From NCBI GenBank assembly GCA_050248155.1, contig JBFWSW010000020.1, positions 6,144 to 70,143 of the forward strand: a stretch of 64,000 nucleotides of DNA. Reading direction: 5' to 3'. Source of the stretch: VFMC01 sp050248155 (GTDB lineage: Bacteria; Actinomycetota; Acidimicrobiia; Acidimicrobiales; Ilumatobacteraceae). The notes below the pieces were generated by a model. It did not search any database, was not told where the DNA came from, and saw only the letters and a program-made list of their open reading frames with translations. Positions 8,415 to 17,318 of the stretch are shown one piece after another. A program made the position numbers and the translations under genes. Every line of letters starts with the position of its first letter. Positions within the stretch are counted from its first letter, which is position 1.

Positions 8415-9394
8415 AGGTTCTGGTCACCGGCGCGACGGGGCTGGTCGGTGCGAACGTGTGCGCTCGGCTGGTCGGGCGTGGTGACGACGTCGTCGCCCTG
8501 GTCCGCGACATCGCCCGCGCTGCCGAGCTGCGGGCGCTGGGGGTCGAGCTTGCTCTCGGCGACGTCACCGATCCTGCCTCGGTCACCAGCGCACTCCGAG
8601 ATGCGTCTCACGTCGTACATGCCGCTGCGCTCCTCGGTGGAGCGACGCAGGACATCCGGCTCCACGAATCCGTCAACACCTACGGATCCCGTGTCGTGCT
8701 CGACGCAGCCGCGGCGGCAGGCGTCGTGCGTTCCGTGGTGCTCAGCTCGCACGTCGTCTTCGACCCGGCGCAGACAATCACCTGTCGGTCCACCTTTCCC
8801 GAGTTGATGATCGACACGGCGTATGCCAGCACCAAACGGATGGCGCTCGTGGATGCACAGCGGCGCGTCGATCAGGGCGCCGACATCGTCGTCGTGGTTC
8901 CCGGCGGCGTGTACGGCCCGTCCCCCGTCATCGCGCGTTCACTCGAGCGCACCAGCGTCAACAGCCGCTTCACCGAAGCCATCGTCGGCCGGGTGCGCAC
9001 CTGGGTTCGGTGGACGGTGGCGTTCGTCTTCGTGGACGACGTCACCGATGTCATCGTTCGCTCGTTGAGCGGCGCGGACGCGGGCGACATCCACCTCGCG
9101 ATGGGCGATCCACTCGATGTCATGACCCTGGCCGATGCCAGCCGCCGTCTGCTCGCGATGTGCGGGCACGAGGCCGATGTCCTCGAGTTCGCACCTGAGG
9201 ACGTCCCGGTCGGGCAGGAGGACGAGTACGGCGGACCGAGCCTCGTTCGCCTGGCACGCCGAGGCTCGCCTGTCCCACTGTTCGATGATGCGCCGACACG
9301 GTCGAAATTGGGCGTCCGACCCACGCGCTTCGAGGTCGGCGCCCGGTCAACGCTGTCGTGGTTGCGGGGGCTTCAGCTTCCGATGGAGAGCTGA
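8411..9394 (+). CDS. NAD-dependent epimerase/dehydratase (extended SDR, 3-beta-HSD-like)
   Basis: A 327-residue extended SDR starting MKVLVTGATGLVGANV with the TGxxGxxG nucleotide-binding motif. YASTKRM supplies the YxxxK catalytic pair, and VPGGVYGP matches the extended-SDR substrate loop. Members act on nucleotide sugars, 3-beta-hydroxysteroids or dihydroflavonols; the catabolic operon favours a small ketone or alcohol rather than a sugar, but this is inference. The start overlaps the ligase stop (GTGA). Its end overlaps the convergent ABC permease gene by 22 bases. Confidence 0.8.
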   Translation: MKVLVTGATGLVGANVCARLVGRGDDVVALVRDIARAAELRALGVELALGDVTDPASVTSALRDASHVVHAAALLGGATQDIRLHESVNTYGSRVVLDAAAAAGVVRSVVLSSHVVFDPAQTITCRSTFPELMIDTAYASTKRMALVDAQRRVDQGADIVVVVPGGVYGPSPVIARSLERTSVNSRFTEAIVGRVRTWVRWTVAFVFVDDVTDVIVRSLSGADAGDIHLAMGDPLDVMTLADASRRLLAMCGHEADVLEFAPEDVPVGQEDEYGGPSLVRLARRGSPVPLFDDAPTRSKLGVRPTRFEVGARSTLSWLRGLQLPMES

Positions 9395-11142
9395 CCCCGC
9401 CCGGTTCGCCGGCCTGCCACTTGAACCAGCACGATCACGACAGTGGCCACCAGGGTGATGACCACCGAGAGAGCGGCGACGCGCGTGAACGAACCCGCCT
9501 CCCACTGCTGGAGCACGTAGCTGCCGATCACCACGGTGTTGGTGCCACCGAGCATCGCCGCACCCAGGACGTCGCCCGCCATCTGCACGAAGAGGAGCGC
9601 CCAGGCCGCGGTCATCCCGGCACGCAGCAAGGGCAGCTCGATTCGACGCAGGGTCTGACCTGCCGAGGCGCTCGAGACGGCCGAGGCCTCGATCATGTCG
9701 GCGCCGATCTGCTTCGCGGACGAGTCCACGATGACGTAGCCGAAGGGCAGGAAGAAGACGAAGTACGCCACCAACAGGATCAACGTCGTGCCTCGCAAGT
9801 TGAACGGTCCGCCCCCGAAGGCCAACGCGAACCCGCTCGCCAGGACGAGGTGAGAGATCGTCGCCGGCAGCTTCATCACACCATCGATGAGGCGGCCGAT
9901 CGCGGCGGGGCGCCGCTGCACCGACAGGGCCACGATCGCGATGACGAACACGGCGACCGTCGCACCGATCAGACCCAGCTGGATGCTGCGGACCAGCGCC
10001 GTGCGCGAGCGAGGGTCCTCGAAGAACACCTCTCGGTAGTTGTCGAAGGTGCCCCCGTTCCACAGCGCGATGTCCTGGCTCCAGAACCGTTGGATGGACA
10101 GGATGAACAGCCCGATGAACGGCAGCAGCGACGCCACGCTGAGGTACGCGATGACCGCCACGCGGATCGGCCAGCGCAGGCGACCGAGAGCCATCTTCGT
10201 CGACCGACTTCCCCGGCCGCCGATCTTGGCGAAGTGCGAGCCCCTCGAGATGCGTCGCTGGACCGCGCTTACGAGCACCACCAGCAGCAGCACGAAGAAG
10301 TTCATGGCGATCGCGACATCGGTGTTCGGAGGGAAGCTCTGCAGCGACCGGAAGACCTGGAGCGCGAAGATCTCGATGCCGGCCGTCGGGGCGATGATCG
10401 CCGGAATGGCGTACAGGGCGAAGCAGACCACGATGCCGAGCAGACCCGCAGAGGCGATCGCAGGCTTGACGGCCGGAAGCGTGATCCGGCGAGTGGTCGT
10501 CAGCAGGCTGGCGCCGGACGAGAGCGAGGCCTCCTCGAGCGCAGGGTCGAGATTGCGCAACGCAGCTGCGATCGGCAGGTAGGCGAACGGCACGATGAGA
10601 ACGGTGTAGACGGCGAACAACCCCCACATCGAGAAGATGTCGAACGGACCCTCGTTGAGGTGGATGCCGATGACACCGACCGCATCACGGATCCAGACGT
10701 TCACGTAGCCCGCTCGTGGGGCGAACAGAACGACGTACCCGACAGAACTGGCGATCCCTGGGATCACGAGAGGCAGCAGTGGCACGATCTCGGAGAAGGC
10801 ACCCAGGCCCGCATCCGTGCGTTCGTTCACCCACGCGAGGAACGACGCGATCACGATCGCTGCGGTCGTCGCGGCGATGGCGAGCACGAGCGTCGTGAAG
10901 AACGCTTCGCGCACCTCGGCATCCTGCAGCGTCTCGGTGAACGCAGACACACTGATCGAGCCGTCCCGTACGAACACGTCCACGAGCATCTTGCCGAGCG
11001 GGTACACGACGAGACCCAAGACGACGAGCACGAGGAGCCCGGCGAAGGCACCGAACGGCGACGGCACGACACGGAACACGTTCGATGTCCGTCGAGGCAT
11101 GGGCGGCGTGGGGATCTCGACGTCCGCGGACTGCGCGCTCAT
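9373..11142 (-). CDS. Iron-type ABC transporter permease with two fused permease domains
   Basis: A 589-residue membrane protein with about twelve predicted hydrophobic segments forming two tandem binding-protein-dependent permease domains, as in FbpB/SfuB-type ferric iron importers and related 2-aminoethylphosphonate systems. The first half carries an EAA-like loop in EEASLSSGASLLTTTRRITLP and the second EASAVSSASAGQTLRRIELP. ATG at 11142 is used because the ATP-binding gene ends at 11139, giving a 4-base ATGA overlap. It would pair with the ATPase and lipoprotein just upstream; the imported ion is likely Fe(III) but not proven. Confidence 0.85.
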   Translation of the reverse strand: MSAQSADVEIPTPPMPRRTSNVFRVVPSPFGAFAGLLVLVVLGLVVYPLGKMLVDVFVRDGSISVSAFTETLQDAEVREAFFTTLVLAIAATTAAIVIASFLAWVNERTDAGLGAFSEIVPLLPLVIPGIASSVGYVVLFAPRAGYVNVWIRDAVGVIGIHLNEGPFDIFSMWGLFAVYTVLIVPFAYLPIAAALRNLDPALEEASLSSGASLLTTTRRITLPAVKPAIASAGLLGIVVCFALYAIPAIIAPTAGIEIFALQVFRSLQSFPPNTDVAIAMNFFVLLLVVLVSAVQRRISRGSHFAKIGGRGSRSTKMALGRLRWPIRVAVIAYLSVASLLPFIGLFILSIQRFWSQDIALWNGGTFDNYREVFFEDPRSRTALVRSIQLGLIGATVAVFVIAIVALSVQRRPAAIGRLIDGVMKLPATISHLVLASGFALAFGGGPFNLRGTTLILLVAYFVFFLPFGYVIVDSSAKQIGADMIEASAVSSASAGQTLRRIELPLLRAGMTAAWALLFVQMAGDVLGAAMLGGTNTVVIGSYVLQQWEAGSFTRVAALSVVITLVATVVIVLVQVAGRRTGRGQLSIGS

Positions 11143-12335
11143 GCGACGCCGAGATCGGGCAGGATCAAGCAGTCCGCCGAGCGCACGTGCACCCAGCACG
11201 CCGAGCCGGGAGCGACGTCCAGCGCCTCGTGTCGATTCACCCGTACACGTACCGGGTCCCGGGTGGTCTCGAGCTCGACCCAGACCTCGTGGTGGGGAGC
11301 AACGAAGAGCTGCGTCACGACTCGGCCGGCCCACGAGCCGGGGGGCGGCTCGTGAACGAACAGCTCGGCGTGCTCCGGTCGGAAGACTGCGACCGCCGCG
11401 GCTGCGGGAGGCATCGTCGACGGCAGCGATCCGTGAAGTGGGCCGATGCTGGTGGAGATCGTCGCTTCTCTCCCCTCCGTGCTGACGATGTCACCCGCGA
11501 CGACGTTGGCCTTTCCGACGAACTCGGCGACCATCCGCGTCGCCGGATGCGCGTACACCTCCGTCGGCGACGCCAGCTGCTCGACTCGCCCGCCATTCAG
11601 GACAGCGATGCGGTTGGCGAGCTCCATCGCCTCCTGCTGGTCGTGAGTGACGTACAGCGCAGCAAAGCCGAACTCGGCCTGCATGGACAACAACTCGACT
11701 CGCAACAGCTCGCGAACCTTCGCGTCGACGTTCGACAAGGGCTCGTCGAAGAGCACGACCTGGTCGCCCGCCACCAACGCCCGGGCCAGCGCGATTCGCT
11801 GCTGCTGGCCACCACTGAGCTGGCTGGGGTGTTGACTCCCCAGGTGCTCGAGGCCGACCGCCTTCAAGACTGCAGCGACCCGCTCGCGCACCTCGGACCT
11901 CTGCACCTTTCGCACCGACAGTGGATAGCCGACGTTCTGACTGACGGTCATGTGCGGCCACAGCGCGTACGACTGGAACACCATGCTGACCGGCCGCTTC
12001 TGCGGCGGCAGGTTGCGATGTCGGGCCGACGAGAAGACGGATTGTCCGACGATGTCGATCTCGCCCGAGTCGGGATGCTCGAGGCCAGCGACCGAACGCA
12101 ACAGCGTCGTCTTGCCGCAGCCGCTCGGACCGAGCAGCACGACGAACTCCCCAGCCGCCACATCGAGCGAGATGTCATCGACCGCCTGGACCAGCTCGCC
12201 GCCGTGCCGTCGGAACGTCTTGCAGACGTTGCGCAGGCGAATGGCCGGCTGCCCGTCAGCCGGCCAATCCTTCGACGAACTCACGGCGTGCTGCGCATCG
12301 GCACCTTCGACCACCGTCGATCGGTCGGTGGTCAT
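11139..12335 (-). CDS. ABC transporter ATP-binding protein (FbpC/PotA-like)
   Basis: A 398-residue importer ATPase. The Walker A motif GPSGCGKTT, signature LSGGQQQRIALARAL, Walker B VVLFDEP and switch His in LYVTHDQQ are all present. The C-terminal third is a TOBE_2-type regulatory domain (FRPEHAELFV), as in CUT1/FbpC-like ATPases. It sits between the solute-binding lipoprotein and the fused permease, overlapping the latter by 4 bases. Confidence 0.9.
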   Translation of the reverse strand: MTTDRSTVVEGADAQHAVSSSKDWPADGQPAIRLRNVCKTFRRHGGELVQAVDDISLDVAAGEFVVLLGPSGCGKTTLLRSVAGLEHPDSGEIDIVGQSVFSSARHRNLPPQKRPVSMVFQSYALWPHMTVSQNVGYPLSVRKVQRSEVRERVAAVLKAVGLEHLGSQHPSQLSGGQQQRIALARALVAGDQVVLFDEPLSNVDAKVRELLRVELLSMQAEFGFAALYVTHDQQEAMELANRIAVLNGGRVEQLASPTEVYAHPATRMVAEFVGKANVVAGDIVSTEGREATISTSIGPLHGSLPSTMPPAAAAVAVFRPEHAELFVHEPPPGSWAGRVVTQLFVAPHHEVWVELETTRDPVRVRVNRHEALDVAPGSACWVHVRSADCLILPDLGVA

Positions 12336-12356
12336 GCGACGAGCACCCGATTCACA

Positions 12357-13508
12357 TCAGACCCCGAGCGCCGCGATCAGCGATTCCCGCTCGTCGTTCA
12401 GCCGTTCGGCGAACGCCAGGTCGATGGTGACGTAGTCCTCGGGAAGCGTGAACGCGTCCGGGAAGTCGTTTCCGAGGGGTGAGGCGTAATTGCCTGCCGT
12501 CAGCGCCATCTGACCCTCTTCGCTCACGATGTAGTTCATGAACAACCGGGCAGCAGCTGGATGGGCGGAGTTGGCGACGACGCCGTAGTAGCTGTCACCA
12601 CCGGTCGTCGGCCCGAGCACCTTGTACGTGATGGGTGCGCCCTCATTGCCGAGAGCCATTGCGATCGTCTCGTAGCAGGGGAACACGAAATCACCTTCGC
12701 CGGCGACCACCAGTTGGGCGCCCGGCACCACCGAGGCGGTCAGCGTCTTCTCCCGAGCAGCCCACTGGCTGATGAAGTCGGGGCCCTGGTCGTCGCCGAC
12801 GACAAGCCAGATCGCCAACGCCGGATCGTTGGTCGTGGGGTCGACCCACACAGCCCGGAGGTCGGGGTTCAGCAAGTCCTGGTACGAGGTCATGTCGTTC
12901 ACGGCGTCGGAATTGAAGCACACGCCGATCGGCGCCGCACCGACGTCCACATATCCGTCGCCGACGAATTCTTCGGGGAACCCTTCCAGCGCAGGCAGTG
13001 CGAGATCGGCGACCGGCGTGACGACCCCGTCGTCCACGTGACCCTGGTAGAAGGTCGGGCTGGCGATGCTGATCACGTCCGCCGGAGAGCCTCCGGACGA
13101 GAGCTCGCCTTCGAAGCGAGCGATCAGCTCGGAGGTCACGACTCGCGGAATCGTGTTCACCTTGATTCCATATTCAGCGGTGAACGCGTCGTACAGCGGC
13201 TGTGCGACCGGCTCCGGTGTCGCCGAGTAGACGAGGAGCTCGCCTTCCGCCTGCGCGGCGGCCACGAGGGCCTCCGTCTCGTCGACGGCCGACGCCGTCG
13301 ACGCAGTCGACGACTCGGTGGACTCGGTGGCGACGGGCGCGGTTGTCTCCTGCGTAGGCACCGTGTCAGCCACGGAACTCTCGACTGCAGCGGAGGTCGC
13401 CGGCGCAGCCGTCGTCTCCGACGTCTCGGCATCATCACTTCCACACGCTGCCAGCAGCGCACCCACGGCACAGACCAGAGCGACCGCACGTCCAGTTCGA
13501 ATCTTCAT
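12357..13508 (-). CDS. Extracellular solute-binding lipoprotein of an iron-type ABC importer
   Basis: A 383-residue lipoprotein. Residues 1-22 form a lipoprotein signal with lipobox LAAC, followed by a roughly 50-residue Ser/Thr/Ala/Val-rich linker, then a type 1/FbpA-like substrate-binding fold (VYSATPEPVAQPLYDAFTAEYGIKV). ATG at 13508 follows AGAGGGGGAGCGA. It is first in a three-gene operon with ATPase and fused permease; a good sigma-70-type promoter lies at 13561-13589. The ligand is probably Fe(III) or another small anion or cation. Confidence 0.88.
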   Translation of the reverse strand: MKIRTGRAVALVCAVGALLAACGSDDAETSETTAAPATSAAVESSVADTVPTQETTAPVATESTESSTASTASAVDETEALVAAAQAEGELLVYSATPEPVAQPLYDAFTAEYGIKVNTIPRVVTSELIARFEGELSSGGSPADVISIASPTFYQGHVDDGVVTPVADLALPALEGFPEEFVGDGYVDVGAAPIGVCFNSDAVNDMTSYQDLLNPDLRAVWVDPTTNDPALAIWLVVGDDQGPDFISQWAAREKTLTASVVPGAQLVVAGEGDFVFPCYETIAMALGNEGAPITYKVLGPTTGGDSYYGVVANSAHPAAARLFMNYIVSEEGQMALTAGNYASPLGNDFPDAFTLPEDYVTIDLAFAERLNDERESLIAALGV

Positions 13509-13560
13509 TCGCTCCCCCTCTGAGCATCGTTCGGCACACACTGCGCGAACGGATATATGC

Positions 13561-13589
13561 ACAATATTGATTGATCTTCGGGACGTCAA
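13561..13589 (-). promoter_or_regulatory. Sigma-70-type promoter for the iron-type ABC operon
   Basis: On the minus strand TTGACG (13589-13584) and TATTGT (13566-13561) are separated by 17 bases, about 55 bases upstream of the lipoprotein start. The segment 13552-13576 is an AT-rich island and contains the 8-bp palindrome CAATATTG (13562-13569), which could be part of an operator. Confidence 0.55.
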
Positions 13590-13840
13590 GTCAAAGAGGC
13601 CGCTCTCGGACCCGGCGCGAAGGGATGTTGCGAACCACGCAGACCGAGCCAGAGCGTCGCGAGTGAGGCATCGAAGTCGGTGAGGGTCGACCTGCGCGGC
13701 AGTGGCCGCGTGAGAGCCGGGCCGTTTCCGTCCGACCGCCCATCTCGTCGCGACGCGCGACGCACCCCTCGGTCACTGCCCGGCCGCAGTGCCGATCAGG
13801 CCGAGCTCGAGGTTGACGTGCTTCCTGAGGAGGTTTGCCG
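13590..13840. other. Intergenic stretch without a recognisable gene
   Basis: This is most of the 332-base gap between the ABC lipoprotein start (13508) and the end of the FAD-linked oxidase gene (13841). Reading frames here do not match any family I recognise and show no ribosome-binding site. I see no clear hairpin terminator. Confidence 0.5.
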
Positions 13841-15424
13841 CTACGCCTCGCTGCGTCGCATCGACGCCGGCCAGATGCCGTGGCGGCCGGGGGCGAGGAT
13901 GCCGTTGGGGTCCACGGCGTCTTGATCGTCTCGCAGAAGCGCCGGTAGGCGTGATCGCCGAAGCTGTACTGATCGGCGACGAGGTCCATGAAGTCGAGGT
14001 GGGCGCGGTATTCCCCGTATCCGTGCTTGGCCGCCTCTCGAACGAGCAGCTTCGACGTGTCGTACGCCCTCCGGCACTGTGCCTCGTCCTTGGTGTCGAA
14101 CAGCAGCATCGTGATGTGGATGAAGCTGCGCGGGTTGATCAGCAGGATCGCTGCCTGGTAGTCGAGCTGCGCGTCGTTCTCGACGATGCCACGCATCAGA
14201 TCGCGCAGCGCGAGCGCGTGCTTCCCGGTCATCGGGGCGACCGGCGAGAACCCGATGTGACCGCCTTCGTCTCCGCCGTACCAACCGGTCATGTGGTTGA
14301 TGTCGAGGTTGGGCACGCCCGCCTGGACGAGCTCAGCCGGCTGCGTCAGATTCGCCACCGTGGCGGGATCGTGCTTCGTGCCCTGCACCTCGACCCCCGG
14401 GATGCGCTCGAAGGCGGCCCTTGACCCTGGCGTAGCGGTGATCGACCACGGCCTCGTCGCCGTAGAGGGCGAGCCGCATGATCCAGCGGCCCACCTCCAG
14501 CTCCTTGGCCATCGTGTCGATCAGCGAATCCGGGATCGGGCCCGGCCCGTCGTACCAGTCCTTCCGTTTGGTGATCATCGCCGCCATGTCGAGGGTGTTG
14601 ATGATCTGCGGGACGCCGTCGATCGTCCGGTCGAGCATGAGCTCACGAAACGTGTCGGTCAGCGGCCCGAGGTCGTCGTCCTTCCATGCCCTGATCCACA
14701 GGGGCATGTAGCACTGCGGTTCGGGCAGCAGCCACAGCCCCATGCGCGTCACGATGCCGAAGTTCGACTGCATGAACAGCGGGTCGAGCACGGGACCGAG
14801 GCCCACGCTTGTACACGTGCCAGGACTCGTTCCCCGGCATCGCACCCATCCCGGTCCGGAGGACCTCGCCGTTCGCGAGCACGACCTCGAGACCGAAGGG
14901 CGCCGAGAAATCGGCCCCGTAAGGTAGGTGACGCCGTTGTCGAGCGAGTTCCCGATCACGCTGCCCCAACCGAGGTCTGCGCACGAGAGCCAGAGCTTGT
15001 GGCCACCCGATTGGATGGCCTCGTAGAGGTCGAACCAGCGCACACCCGGCTCGACGACTGCGTAGCCGAGCTCCTCGTTGATCTCGAGCACGCGGTTCCT
15101 CTTGCGGAGGCTGACGATCACCGATCCGTCCGAGCGCGGGGCAGGGCCGCCGTAGCCGTTGTTCTTGCCCTGCCCATGCGTCCACAGCGAGATCTTCCGC
15201 TCGTTCGCCACCCTGACGATGGCCTGGACCTCCTCGACGGTCGTCGGCGAGACGACTGCGCTGGCCGTGTACACGTCCCAGGAAGCGGGCTGGAACGGGT
15301 CGCGGAAGGAACGCAGCTCGTCGTCTGCCGCGATCACCGAATCGGCGCCGACGATCCTCTCGAAATCGGCCAGCGCAGCGTTCAGGGTTCGCGCCGACAT
15401 GTGGGAATCGTGGATTGTCGCCAT
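13841..15424 (-). pseudogene. FAD-linked oxidase of the 4-cresol dehydrogenase / vanillyl-alcohol oxidase family, frameshifted
   Basis: Joined across frames this encodes about 527 residues, close to the 4-cresol dehydrogenase subunit length. The N-terminus (MATIHDSHMSARTL, start 15424 after GAGGAG) leads into the FAD-binding PCMH fold: VSPTTVEEVQAIVRVANERK, GKNNGYGG and GSVIGNSLDNGVTY. A full reading needs four single-base corrections: a missing G near 14923, an extra C at 14802-14804, an extra C at 14418-14420 and a missing C near 13920. Positions are on the + strand. The first two restore the frame between them, as do the last two, so the net length change is zero. Such enzymes oxidise para-alkylphenols. 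It is either a pseudogene or an intact gene with sequencing errors. Confidence 0.75.
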
Positions 15425-15550
15425 TCGCTCGCTCCTCGGGCCTCGTCGACCAGATCGGACATCGGGTCAGCCACATCGTGATGTCGCCCGGCGCGTCGAT
15501 CTTGTCCGCGGCTGCACACTTGGCCCGATCCTTGATCGGCGCTGCACGAT

Positions 15551-16492
15551 GTGGGGTCTCACATCGAGGACGTCGCCCGCTCGGCGTACGTTCGCTCGTG
15601 TCGACGGCGCGGCTGTTCCATCCGCTCGAGCTGCGACATGATGCCACGCGTCCGTTCTGGGGCAGCCTGGCCGGACGAGCGCTCGGTCAGATCGAGCTGT
15701 TCCGGCTCACCGCGGATTCATGCTGCTGCGCGCACACCGAAGAGGATCTCGGCGTCCGACCCGGAGTCTCTCCTCGTCGCGATCCAGGCACGCGGGTCGT
15801 GCGTCGTCAGCCAGCAGGGTCGCTCGGCGACGCTCGCTCGCTCGGATGTGGCGAGCTACGACAGCTCACATCCCTACAGCGTTCATGCGACGACGCCATT
15901 CGAGCTCGTCGTGTTCACGATCCCGCGCGCAGTGCTCGGACTGCAAGCCGACCGGCTGTGCGGCCTGACCGCCCAACGCATCCAGGCTGGCGCGGGACTG
16001 AACTCGATCGCCGTGCCGTTCCTGCTCCAGGTCGCAGCCGGGAGCGAGCAAGGCGCCCTCGGCGAGGCCGACTTCGATCTCGGCGAGGGCGTGATCGACC
16101 TGGTGCGAGGGCTGTACGCGAACGACCGTGGCGCAGCGCCGCCCGTCAACGTGGGCGGGCGGAACGTGATGCTCGCGCACGTCAAGTCGTACATCGAGAC
16201 CCACCTGGGCGACCAGGATCTGAGCGCGGAGCGGATCGCGGCAGCGAGCGCTGTGTCGGTGCGGTACCTCTACAAGCTCTTCGAGCCCGAACAGATCACC
16301 GTGGGTGAGTGGGTGCGCCAGCGCAGATTGGAGCGGCGCCGGCGAGACATCGCCGATCCGGCCTGTCGGGCCGACACGATCATGGCCATCGCCACCCGAT
16401 GGGGATGGGTGAGCGCCGCCCACTTCAGCCGGTGCTTTCATGAGGCCTACGGGTGCTCGCCGCGAGCTGTACGCCGAGGCGCGCAAGGATGA
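15551..16492 (+). CDS. AraC-family transcriptional regulator, N-terminal region frameshifted
   Basis: The C-terminal 100 residues form an AraC double helix-turn-helix (LSAERIAAASAVSVRYLYKLF and IMAIATRWGWVSAAHFSRCFHEAYGCSPRAVRR). Upstream, RTPKRISASDPESLLVAIQARG through FELVVFTIPRAVLG matches the AraC_binding_2 sensor domain. Its expected N-terminal part (ARLFHPLELRHDATRPFWGSLAGRALG) is encoded in another frame between about 15598 and 15720, so a single-base insertion near 15720-15742 is needed; the true start cannot be set. Divergent from the FAD-linked oxidase, it is the natural candidate for its regulator. Confidence 0.65.
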   Translation: MGSHIEDVARSAYVRSCRRRGCSIRSSCDMMPRVRSGAAWPDERSVRSSCSGSPRIHAAARTPKRISASDPESLLVAIQARGSCVVSQQGRSATLARSDVASYDSSHPYSVHATTPFELVVFTIPRAVLGLQADRLCGLTAQRIQAGAGLNSIAVPFLLQVAAGSEQGALGEADFDLGEGVIDLVRGLYANDRGAAPPVNVGGRNVMLAHVKSYIETHLGDQDLSAERIAAASAVSVRYLYKLFEPEQITVGEWVRQRRLERRRRDIADPACRADTIMAIATRWGWVSAAHFSRCFHEAYGCSPRAVRRGAQG

Positions 16493-16520
16493 TGTCCAGA
16501 GCGCCCGCGAAGCGCGGTGT

Positions 16521-16835
16521 TCAGCCAACCCTGGCGGCTTGCGACACGCCCGTCGGTGCAGCCACGGTGAACCCCGCCAAGTGCCGCTCCGCCTCACTCT
16601 CCCCGCCCCAGAACTCGTACTCGCGATTGACCCGCGCGACGGCCCGGCACGTGTACATGACCTCGCACGATTCGCAGACCGCCCGCGCGCGAGCCTCACG
16701 GCGCACCTTGGCCTCGGGGCGCTCGAGCGGCGGCGCAAAGAACAGTTGTGTCGCTCCCACACAGCGGGCCCGTTGCCGCCAGCGATTGGTTTGGTCGAAG
16801 CCTCTCCCACCCGTGACGACCGATTTGATCTCCAT
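16521..16835 (-). CDS. WhiB-family iron-sulfur transcription factor
   Basis: A 104-residue Wbl protein. Four cysteines fit the family's [4Fe-4S] ligands: Cys25 (WRQRARC), then Cys54, Cys57 and Cys63 in CESCEVMYTC. The turn motif EFWGGESEAER corresponds to the conserved G[VI]WGG segment that contacts sigma factor in characterised members. It lies 33 bases after the hypothetical gene at 16869, on the same strand, so it may be the last gene of the BVMO operon, which is unusual for a Wbl regulator. The start at 16835 has only a weak binding site. Confidence 0.85.
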   Translation of the reverse strand: MEIKSVVTGGRGFDQTNRWRQRARCVGATQLFFAPPLERPEAKVRREARARAVCESCEVMYTCRAVARVNREYEFWGGESEAERHLAGFTVAAPTGVSQAARVG

Positions 16836-16868
16836 CTCGACGATCCGTTCGGTCCGCGCTCAGTCCGC

Positions 16869-17318
16869 TCAAGCTTGATCGACGACAGCGATCGGAACAC
16901 GATGCGCAGTCGCTCGTCGCAGCAGACTGCGGAACTGATCGAGGCTGACGCCCAGCTCCGCCGCAACACACAACAGATCGACCACGACCATTGCGTCGCA
17001 CGGTCCCAGCTCGTCGGCGATGTCGCAGGCGAGATCTGCCTCGCCGAGCTGACTGCGCTCGAGCAGAGCGGCTGCTGAGGCGCATTCCGAGTGCTCGATC
17101 CAATCCATGACGAACAACGAGGCGGGATCGCCCAGCCGGCCCGACAGGCGATGTCCGGCGTCGGCCAGCGCGCCACAGATCTGGATGAGGCGATCGCGGT
17201 CGATCGTCAACGATGGTGCTGGGCCCGGAGGCGCGCTCGTCGGGGGAGACGAGCGTGCCTCGACGGGCCCAACGCTACGGTGCCGCCGATCGTGGTCGGC
17301 GTTCGCACCGACGGTCAT
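16869..17318 (-). CDS. Hypothetical protein translationally coupled to the BVMO
   Basis: A 149-residue protein I cannot place in a family. Residues 1-35 are Pro/Ser-rich and probably disordered; the rest is predicted mostly helical with short strands (ALLERSQLGEADLACDIADE, DAMVVVDLLCVAAELGV, FRSLLRRATAHRVPIAVVDQA). Cysteines lie near residues 48, 79, 97, 107 and 116. ATG at 17318 overlaps the BVMO stop by ATGA, so it is made with the BVMO. A role tied to the oxygenase, such as chaperone or regulator, is only a guess. Confidence 0.65.
   Translation of the reverse strand: MTVGANADHDRRHRSVGPVEARSSPPTSAPPGPAPSLTIDRDRLIQICGALADAGHRLSGRLGDPASLFVMDWIEHSECASAAALLERSQLGEADLACDIADELGPCDAMVVVDLLCVAAELGVSLDQFRSLLRRATAHRVPIAVVDQA

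Noticed and set aside
9358..11355. 665-codon open frame on the + strand across the ABC permease
   Set aside because: It is the shadow of the permease gene on the other strand: no family match, low-complexity Arg/Asp/Glu content, and the minus-strand frame has membrane segments, overlaps with its partners and a good start.
13841..15424. Programmed frameshifting in the FAD-linked oxidase
   Set aside because: Four shifts in both directions at ordinary G/C runs, without slippery heptamers or clear downstream structure, do not fit programmed recoding.
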